DNA of 10,081 bases from Methylophaga sp. (GTDB lineage: Bacteria > Pseudomonadota > Gammaproteobacteria > Nitrosococcales > Methylophagaceae), in NCBI GenBank assembly GCA_013139345.1, contig WTAY01000156.1:1-10081 (forward strand), read 5' to 3'. The notes under the pieces were generated by a model, which was not told where the DNA came from, did not search any database, and saw nothing but the letters and a program-made list of their open reading frames with translations. Below are positions 5,963-10,081 of this stretch, one piece after another. Each line of letters starts with the position of its first letter. Within the stretch, counting starts at the first letter, position 1. The position numbers were made by a program, and so were the translations under genes.

Positions 5963-6919
5963 ATGAAAACTGAGATTTTCACATTAGATAGTCAATACAG
6001 TACCACTCGGTGTGTTATACGCACTCAGCCTATTATAGAAAATAACCCAGAAGATAAAATTCATGCCGTTTTGTTTTTACCTGAAAATTTAGAGCGAAAA
6101 GCGGAAGGCGGTTTGCGTACTCAAGGTTACTTTAAAAACACTCAAATAGATAAGCCGTTAATCAGTGTGATTACCGTGGTTTTTAATGGCGCAGAATATT
6201 TAGAGCAAACCATTAATAGTGTTATCGGACAAACTTACGATAATGTGGAATATATTATTATAGATGGCGGGTCTACGGATGGGACTTTGGATGTTATTAA
6301 AAAATATGAAGGGCAGATTGATTATTGGGTAAGTGAAGAGGATAAGGGAATATATCATGCTATGAACAAAGCAATAAGTATTGCTACAGGTGAATGGCTT
6401 AATTTTATGAATTCTGGCGATAATTTTTTAGAGAATAATATTTTAAAATCTGTTTTTTTAAACAATGTTCAATCAGAGTTAATTTATGGGGATCATGAAA
6501 TAAGATATGAGACTTTAAAAAAAACTGTGAAAGCAAAAGAAATTTTCGAAATGTTTAAAGGCATACCTTTCTGTCATCAAAGTATGTTTATATCAAAGAA
6601 TATTCAATTATCTTATCCCTATCAGTATGAAAAATATAAATTTTCGGCAGATTTTGATTTTATTTTTAATTACTTAACTTCTAATAAGTACAGTGTTCTA
6701 TATACTAACTTTGTTATTTCATCAGTTGAAGCTAAAGGGGCAAGTAATAAGAATATATATACAACCATAAGAGAAAACCAGTCCATTGTCCTTAATAAAT
6801 TTGATGCTTACTGGGTCAGAATTTATTATAGGGTCAGGTTAGTTGAAGTTTTTTTCAGAGAAACTATTAAACTGGTTTTACCTGAACGGGCTGTTGATTT
6901 TGTTAGAAAGCTAATCTAA
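5963..6919 (+). CDS. Glycosyltransferase family 2 with an N-terminal extension
   Basis: The 318-residue protein contains a GT-A fold family-2 domain from about residue 64. PLISVITVVFNG (65-76) is the first strand, IIIDGGSTDGT (98-108) is the nucleotide-binding Asp region, and EDKGIYHAMNKAI (126-138) and FMNSGDN (148-154) are the later signatures. NSGD occupies the usual metal-binding DxD position, as in many WcaA/PGL-like members. The first 62 residues are an extension with EGGLRTQGYFK (48-58), a block I recognise from other bacterial GT2 enzymes of sugar loci but cannot assign a function. AGGA six bases before the ATG supports the start. The C-terminus (about 275-318) is basic and amphipathic and may contact the membrane. 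The donor sugar is unknown. The next gene starts 17 bases downstream. Confidence 0.9.
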   Translation: MKTEIFTLDSQYSTTRCVIRTQPIIENNPEDKIHAVLFLPENLERKAEGGLRTQGYFKNTQIDKPLISVITVVFNGAEYLEQTINSVIGQTYDNVEYIIIDGGSTDGTLDVIKKYEGQIDYWVSEEDKGIYHAMNKAISIATGEWLNFMNSGDNFLENNILKSVFLNNVQSELIYGDHEIRYETLKKTVKAKEIFEMFKGIPFCHQSMFISKNIQLSYPYQYEKYKFSADFDFIFNYLTSNKYSVLYTNFVISSVEAKGASNKNIYTTIRENQSIVLNKFDAYWVRIYYRVRLVEVFFRETIKLVLPERAVDFVRKLI

Positions 6920-6936
6920 CTGGTATATCTTGAATT

Positions 6937-8172
6937 ATGAATGATTATCATCTTATTATCGTCAATGATTTTGCTTTTATAAATGGTGGTGCAAGTAAGA
7001 TAGCTATAAATTCCGCTTTGGATTTGGCTGATGCAGGTTACTCTGTCAGTTTATTTTCAGCAGTGGGCCCAGTGATGTCTGATTTAAGAAATAGTCATGT
7101 TAATGTCACCTGTTTAGAACAGTACGATATTCTTAATGATCCAAATAGATTGAGGGCTATGGGGCAGGGTATTTGGAATATGAAAGCTGCAAGTGCAATG
7201 GATGACTTGTTAAAAACAAAATCAAATAAAAAAATTATTGTACATATTCATGGTTTTGTTAAAGCGCTTAGTTCCAGTTTTGTAAAGGTATGCCATAAAT
7301 ATAATGTGCCTGTAGTATTAACATTGCATGATTATTTTACGGCATGCCCAAATGGTGGGTTTTATGATTACCAACAAAAACAACTCTGTTTAAGACAAGC
7401 AATGTCGGTTGATTGTCTTAAAGCCAATTGTGATGTTCGAAATTATAAACATAAATTATGGCGAGTTTTGCGTCATGCTATTCAGCAACGAATGGGAGGT
7501 ATTCCCATATCAATCAAACATTTTATTTATATATCTGAATTAAGTAAACATATCCTTCAGCCTTATTTACCTGAAAAAGCTAAATTGCACTATGTACCCA
7601 ATCCTATAGATGTGGTGCAGGAGGATCGAATTAAAGCTGAGAAAAATCATTACTATATTTTTATTGGACGGCTTTCAGCTGAAAAAGGAATTAGTGCATT
7701 TTGTCATGTGGTTTCAAAATTCACCTATCCTGCTATTGTCGTGGGTGATGGAGAGTTTCTAGGTAGTTTGAAGTCATCGTATCCTAATGTTGAATTTACT
7801 GGCTGGTTAGATAAAACAGAAATAGCTTGTGTGATGGAAAAAGCTAAAGTATTGGTATTTCCATCGCATTGGTATGAAACTCAGGGGCTTGTTGTATATG
7901 AAGCGTTAGCTAAGGGCGTCCCTGTTATTATTCCAAAGCATTGTTGTGCGGCTCAGGATGTGGAGCAAGGTAAAAATGCTTTGTTATATGATGATTCTGA
8001 TAAATTAGGTTTGGAATTAGCTATTCAGGAGTTTGAAAATATGCCTTGTGATGAAGTTAAACAATTAAGTAAATATGCTTATACTGAATTTTGGAAAAAA
8101 CAGGGCGATAGCCAACAGCATGTTCAAGATTTAGTTTCTACATACAGTTCTATGTGTAAATCTAGCACGTAG
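6937..8172 (+). CDS. Glycosyltransferase family 4
   Basis: The 411-residue protein is a complete two-lobed GT-B enzyme. The N-lobe has the acceptor-side glycine loop INGGASKIAI (15-24), HIHGFVKA (103-110) and LHDYFTACPNGGFYD (130-144), a block typical of GT4 proteins that carry cysteines in the following segment (Cys137, 151, 160, 165). The C-lobe has FIGRLSAEKGI (242-252), VVGDGEF (268-274), FTGWLDK (287-293) and the EX7E motif Glu314-Glu322 in ETQGLVVYE. It would transfer a sugar from a nucleotide donor with retention of configuration. Only a weak ribosome binding site precedes the ATG, so coupling to the GT2 gene 17 bases upstream is likely. The stop codon TAG (8170-8172) is the first part of a palindromic repeat, so the last residues may differ from relatives. 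Sugar specificity is unknown. Confidence 0.92.
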   Translation: MNDYHLIIVNDFAFINGGASKIAINSALDLADAGYSVSLFSAVGPVMSDLRNSHVNVTCLEQYDILNDPNRLRAMGQGIWNMKAASAMDDLLKTKSNKKIIVHIHGFVKALSSSFVKVCHKYNVPVVLTLHDYFTACPNGGFYDYQQKQLCLRQAMSVDCLKANCDVRNYKHKLWRVLRHAIQQRMGGIPISIKHFIYISELSKHILQPYLPEKAKLHYVPNPIDVVQEDRIKAEKNHYYIFIGRLSAEKGISAFCHVVSKFTYPAIVVGDGEFLGSLKSSYPNVEFTGWLDKTEIACVMEKAKVLVFPSHWYETQGLVVYEALAKGVPVIIPKHCCAAQDVEQGKNALLYDDSDKLGLELAIQEFENMPCDEVKQLSKYAYTEFWKKQGDSQQHVQDLVSTYSSMCKSST

Positions 8173-8238
8173 GATGTGGTGAATAACATGAACCGCATCA
8201 ATCGTGAACGATGCGGTTCGTACCTCACCACATCCTAC
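8169..8238. repeat. Palindromic dispersed repeat, copy 4 (compact, best preserved)
   Basis: This 70-bp element has perfect 14-bp outer arms, GTAGGATGTGGTGA and TCACCACATCCTAC. An unequal internal bulge (ATAACAT against GTACC) separates them from perfect 10-bp inner arms, GAACCGCATC and GATGCGGTTC, around a 10-base loop. It overlaps the end of the GT4 gene, whose TAG stop is bases 2-4 of the repeat. No T tract follows, so it is not a classic intrinsic terminator. As RNA it would form a stable stem at the 3' end of the message and could protect or process it. Confidence 0.92.
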
Positions 8239-8315
8239 ACACTGAATAAGTGCTTTGCCTTCTTAAAGAAGGGTTATATAGATTCCCGCAAAGTTTTCAA
8301 TGTTTAAAAAATACT

Positions 8316-9236
8316 ATGGATAAGCAATCAATTGGTCTGATCATCCCCACAAAAAACGCCCAAGCAACATTAGGCAGTATCTTAAGTGCTCTCAAAAACT
8401 CACCCATTAAATTCAGTACTTTAATCATTGACTCTTCATCAAATGATCAAACGGTATCCATTGCTAAAGAGCATAATGCTAAAGTCATCATTATTCCGCA
8501 ATCAGAATTTAATCACGGAGCTACGCGAGAGGATGCACGCAAACAATTGGCTACTGATATTGTGGTGTATTTAACTCAAGATGCGATTCCTGTCAGTGCT
8601 AATTTAATCGCTAACTTAGTTAAGCCTTTAACTGAGCGGGATGATGTAGTTGTAAGTTATGGGCGGCAGGTTGCGCATGAAGGGGCGGATCTTTTTGAAG
8701 CATTTCCGCGTGAGTATAATTATGCAGATCGAGAACAAATCCGAGGTATTGAAGATGTCGGTCAATACGGTGTTTATACGTTTTTTTGTTCTAATAGCTG
8801 TGCCGCTTATAAAAACGTCGCATTAGATGAAGTCGGAGGCTTTAGAGCTGTTTTAACTAACGAAGATTATTTTGCCGTTGCTGATTTATTACAAAAAGGC
8901 TACAAAATTGCTTATGCTGCTGATGTCGTTGTAAAACACTCTCACAGCTATAGTTTATGGCAAGAGTTTCAGCGTTATTTTGATACTGGCTATGTGCGTG
9001 CTGAAAACCCCATTATTCAACAGCTAGTTGGGCAAGCCGAATCTCGGGGTGTTGGCTTTGTGGCGGGTTTATTAAAAAAAGTATGGCAGGAACAGCCGCT
9101 ATTAATTCCTTATGCAATCATTCAATCATTGATGAAATGGTTAGGGTATCGTATCGGCTTTTATGGTTTAATTTTACCTTTGTGGTTGCGTAAAAAATTA
9201 AGCCAGCAGGCTTATTATTGGTCTTTTAAGGCGTAG
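8316..9236 (+). CDS. Glycosyltransferase family 2, rhamnosyltransferase-like
   Basis: From the ATG at 8316 the protein has 306 residues and begins directly with the first strand of the fold (IGLIIPTKN). Features in order are DSSSNDQT (39-46), FNHGATRED (65-73), YLTQDAIP (85-92), SYGRQVAHEGA (114-124), FFCSNSCAAYKN (156-167), GGFRAVLTNEDYFAVADLL (174-192), VKHSHSYSL (206-214) and FQRYFDTGYV (218-227). This sequence of blocks is characteristic of bacterial rhamnosyltransferases that use dTDP-L-rhamnose in O-antigen synthesis. No dTDP-rhamnose genes are in the window, and a fucose donor cannot be excluded. A GTG at 8250 would add 22 residues that do not resemble the family, so 8316 is preferred, although its ribosome binding site is poor. 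The TAG stop lies in a second type of dispersed repeat. The C-terminal 40 residues contain a hydrophobic, probably membrane-associated segment. Confidence 0.9.
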   Translation: MDKQSIGLIIPTKNAQATLGSILSALKNSPIKFSTLIIDSSSNDQTVSIAKEHNAKVIIIPQSEFNHGATREDARKQLATDIVVYLTQDAIPVSANLIANLVKPLTERDDVVVSYGRQVAHEGADLFEAFPREYNYADREQIRGIEDVGQYGVYTFFCSNSCAAYKNVALDEVGGFRAVLTNEDYFAVADLLQKGYKIAYAADVVVKHSHSYSLWQEFQRYFDTGYVRAENPIIQQLVGQAESRGVGFVAGLLKKVWQEQPLLIPYAIIQSLMKWLGYRIGFYGLILPLWLRKKLSQQAYYWSFKA

Positions 9237-9260
9237 CCCGAATGGAGCTTGCGTATAATC
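9233..9260. repeat. Partial dispersed repeat beginning GTAGCCCGAATGGAGC
   Basis: GTAGCCCGAATGGAGCTTGC resembles the start of a widespread bacterial repeat of the form GTAGCCCGGATGGAGC... whose other arm (ATCCGGG) is missing here. The rhamnosyltransferase stop codon, 9234-9236, is part of it. The assignment rests on memory of the consensus and a short match. Confidence 0.45.
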
Positions 9261-9262
9261 GT

Positions 9263-9304
9263 CGTGGCTAAAAGCCTTTCCCACGTCACGTTATTTTAAA
9301 TTCC
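9263..9304 (+). repeat. Imperfect direct repeat, unit A (CGTGGCTAAAAGCC...)
   Basis: CGTGGCTAAAAGCC, then TCCC and GTTATTTTAAA, resembles unit B at 9417-9459 (CGTGGCTAAAGCCACTCCC, then GTTATATTACAA). The two units have the same orientation and lie about 154 bases apart on either side of a perfect palindrome. Unit A may be the decayed end of an older IS200-type insertion. Confidence 0.5.
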
Positions 9305-9331
9305 AATTCGTAAATTTTAACTGGTTCCCAT

Positions 9332-9375
9332 GTGTTAATGGCCAATTATACTGAGCCAAAATTGGCCATTAACAC
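9332..9375. repeat. Perfect 15-bp inverted repeat with a 14-base loop
   Basis: GTGTTAATGGCCAAT (9332-9346) and ATTGGCCATTAACAC (9361-9375) are exact reverse complements around TATACTGAGCCAAA. The loop plus right arm (TGAGCCAAAATTGGCC) resembles the motifs near the ends of IS21-type elements, so it may be an insertion-sequence scar. It could equally be an operator or a transcript hairpin. No gene depends on it visibly. Confidence 0.8.
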
Positions 9376-9463
9376 CGAGGAAACAGACACGTTAGTTGAC
9401 GCCTGATACGCGTTTTCGTGGCTAAAGCCACTCCCTCAGAATGTTATATTACAACTTAGATAA

Positions 9464-9482
9464 CCGCGCCCTGTGGGCGGGG
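9464..9482. other. Left-side GC hairpin of the IS200-type element
   Basis: CCGCGCCC TGT GGGCGGGG pairs with one mismatch and a three-base loop, about 80 bases before tnpA, and is followed by GTAAAAAAA. In IS200 such a left-end hairpin is the substrate recognised by TnpA and can also block transcription entering from outside. Which role applies here is inferred. Confidence 0.6.
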
Positions 9483-9525
9483 GTAAAAAAAGCTTTGCGT
9501 AAAGGTCTGCTCAAGAGTCTCAATT

Positions 9526-9551
9526 AGTTAAGTTGTTCCCGCAATTTAACT
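9526..9551 (+). promoter_or_regulatory. Leader hairpin directly upstream of the tnpA ribosome binding site
   Basis: AGTTAAGTTG (9526-9535) pairs with CAATTTAACT (9542-9551), with one G-T wobble and a TTCCCG loop. The stem ends one base before AGGAG (9552-9556), which sits six bases from the tnpA ATG. Its position could modulate ribosome access. IS200 transposases are known to be held down by leader structure, although this stem does not itself bury the AGGAG. Confidence 0.5.
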
Positions 9552-9562
9552 AGGAGAAACAA

Positions 9563-9964
9563 ATGAGCAGATTTCAAAAATTATCACATGTCGTCTGGTT
9601 TTGCCAGTACCATATTGTTTTTGTGCCAAAGTATCGTTATAAAATTTTAAAAGGGGATCTTGGTCAGTATGTTTATCAAAGCATTTATGCTCATACCGAA
9701 AGAGCAGGGTGTGAAGTCATCGAATTAAATGTTCAGGCTGATCATGTCCATTTACTTGTAAAAATACCGCCAAAGGTTTCAGTATCAAATTTAGTTAGAA
9801 GAGTAAAAGGTAAGACTGCCATTCAAGCTTTCCAGAAGTTTCCCAGCTTGCGAACAAAGAAGTATTGGGGAAATAATTTTTGGTCGGCGGGTTATTGTGT
9901 TGATACCGTAGGTATGGATGCAGAAATGATAAGAAAGTATGTAAAATTCCAAGAAAATAAATAA
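9563..9964 (+). CDS. tnpA: IS200-type transposase TnpA (Y1 HUH single-strand transposase)
   Basis: The 133-residue protein is a HUH-superfamily Y1 transposase that cuts and joins single-stranded DNA at hairpin-bearing ends. Visible features are the N-terminal strand VVWFCQYHIVFVPKYRYKIL (10-29), the metal-binding HUH motif in QADHVHLLVKIPP (His61-Val-His63), NLVRRVKGKTA (81-91), a YWGNNFWSAGY block (101-111) and the catalytic Tyr126 in MIRKYVKFQE near the C-terminus. All catalytic elements are intact, and the length is slightly below the usual 140-155, with a short C-terminal tail. AGGAG six bases upstream supports the start. An 11-bp inverted repeat (9530-9540/9978-9988) brackets the gene. 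The starting sequence is that of IS200 TnpA, not of REP-associated RAYT enzymes. Confidence 0.95.
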   Translation: MSRFQKLSHVVWFCQYHIVFVPKYRYKILKGDLGQYVYQSIYAHTERAGCEVIELNVQADHVHLLVKIPPKVSVSNLVRRVKGKTAIQAFQKFPSLRTKKYWGNNFWSAGYCVDTVGMDAEMIRKYVKFQENK

Positions 9965-9997
9965 CCACTAAAATATTGGGAACAACTTGATCTTATT

Positions 9998-10027
9998 TCA
10001 GCAAGGCCCCGACAGGGGTTTTGCTGA
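9998..10027. terminator. Hairpin behind tnpA: IS right-end structure or intrinsic terminator
   Basis: TCAGCAAGGCCCC (9998-10010) and GGGGTTTTGCTGA (10015-10027) pair over 13 positions with two G-T wobbles and a GACA loop. The inner CCCC/GGGG followed by TTTT can also act as a small terminator on the + strand. Its place 33 bases after the stop fits either an end-recognition hairpin of the IS or a terminator for tnpA. Confidence 0.55.
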
Positions 10028-10030
10028 GAA

Positions 10031-10073
10031 CGGCCTTCTAGGTCGAATTTAAACCACGTTTTATAAGCGTGGT
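10031..10073. other. Two further hairpins at the right side of the IS
   Basis: CGGCCT/AGGTCG (10031-10036/10040-10045, TCT loop, one wobble) and ACCACGTTT/AAGCGTGGT (10053-10061/10065-10073, TAT loop, one wobble) follow the tnpA hairpin. Short stems with three-base loops are typical recognition structures at ends of IS200/IS605 elements. The outer one is the best candidate for the right end. Confidence 0.5.
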
Positions 10074-10081
10074 AGTTAATT

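Larger units (their letters stand above)
9417..10073 (+). mobile_element. IS200-type (TnpA-only) insertion sequence of the IS200/IS605 family; ends approximate
   Basis: The element contains one Y1 transposase gene and no tnpB inside the window. The left part holds the small hairpin GTGGC/GCCAC (9419-9432) and a GC hairpin at 9464-9482. The right part holds three successive hairpins at 9998-10027, 10031-10045 and 10053-10073. Elements of this family carry subterminal hairpins instead of terminal inverted repeats and make no target duplication, so the exact ends cannot be read here. The outer hairpins give a size near 660 bp, normal for IS200. The right end may extend beyond the window, and a tnpB gene beyond base 10081 cannot be excluded. 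Confidence 0.65.

Noticed and set aside
8169..8238. Integron attC-like site: a bulged palindrome of suitable size in a region holding toxin-antitoxin cassettes
   Set aside because: The ends are GTAGGATG/CATCCTAC rather than the RYYYAAC/GTTRRRY core sites, the copies do not sit one per gene, and no integrase is visible.
8250..8315. GTG start adding 22 residues to the rhamnosyltransferase-like protein
   Set aside because: The added residues do not resemble the family, whose members begin close to the first strand; the ATG at 8316 fits better.
9563..9964. REP-associated (RAYT) transposase that would explain the palindromic repeats
   Set aside because: The N-terminus and motif blocks are those of ordinary IS200 TnpA, and the hairpins around tnpA do not resemble the GTAGGATG repeat family.
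1..10081. CRISPR arrays, tRNA, rRNA or riboswitch
   Set aside because: No regularly spaced direct repeats, no tRNA-like cloverleaf sequence and no recognised riboswitch core were seen on either strand.

Overview
This AT-rich window reads as a surface-polysaccharide (O-antigen or capsule-like) biosynthesis locus of a Gram-negative bacterium. A gammaproteobacterium is most likely: the rhamnosyltransferase-type GT2, the Gmd/Fcl pair, the MntA-HepT pair and the GTAGGATG..., CGTCATTCC... and GTAGCCCG... dispersed repeats all fit. I cannot name the genus from sequence alone. Every convincing gene is on the + strand.

Layout. 1-447 is the C-terminal part of a family-4 glycosyltransferase cut by the window edge. 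555-1379 is a TylF/MycF-type SAM-dependent O-methyltransferase. 1380-1867 has no gene and holds two copies of a palindromic repeat. 1868-2601 is a minimal nucleotidyltransferase (MNT) gene overlapping a HEPN-domain gene. 2602-2885 holds a double-hairpin repeat and another palindromic repeat. 2886-4988 is gmd-fcl, which makes GDP-L-fucose from GDP-D-mannose. 5058-5883 is a second, canonical mntA-hepT pair. 5963-6919 (GT2), 6937-8172 (GT4) and 8316-9236 (rhamnosyltransferase-like GT2) are glycosyltransferases. 9237-9562 is repeat-dense, with a perfect 15-bp inverted repeat. The window closes with an IS200-type TnpA-only insertion sequence (tnpA 9563-9964) with hairpins on both sides.

How the genes work together. 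Gmd and Fcl supply GDP-L-fucose. The four glycosyltransferases would build a repeat unit on a lipid carrier at the inner face of the membrane, and the TylF-like enzyme could O-methylate a sugar. No wzx, wzy, initiating transferase or dTDP-rhamnose genes lie in this window, so the locus continues outside it. The two HEPN/MNT pairs belong to different subfamilies and look like toxin-antitoxin cassettes lodged between sugar genes.

The most notable structure is the relation between genes and dispersed repeats. Palindromic repeats occur at many gene boundaries and supply stop codons of two glycosyltransferases. Recognisable or degenerate copies flank both toxin-antitoxin pairs. This suggests the locus was assembled from modules, but that is an inference.
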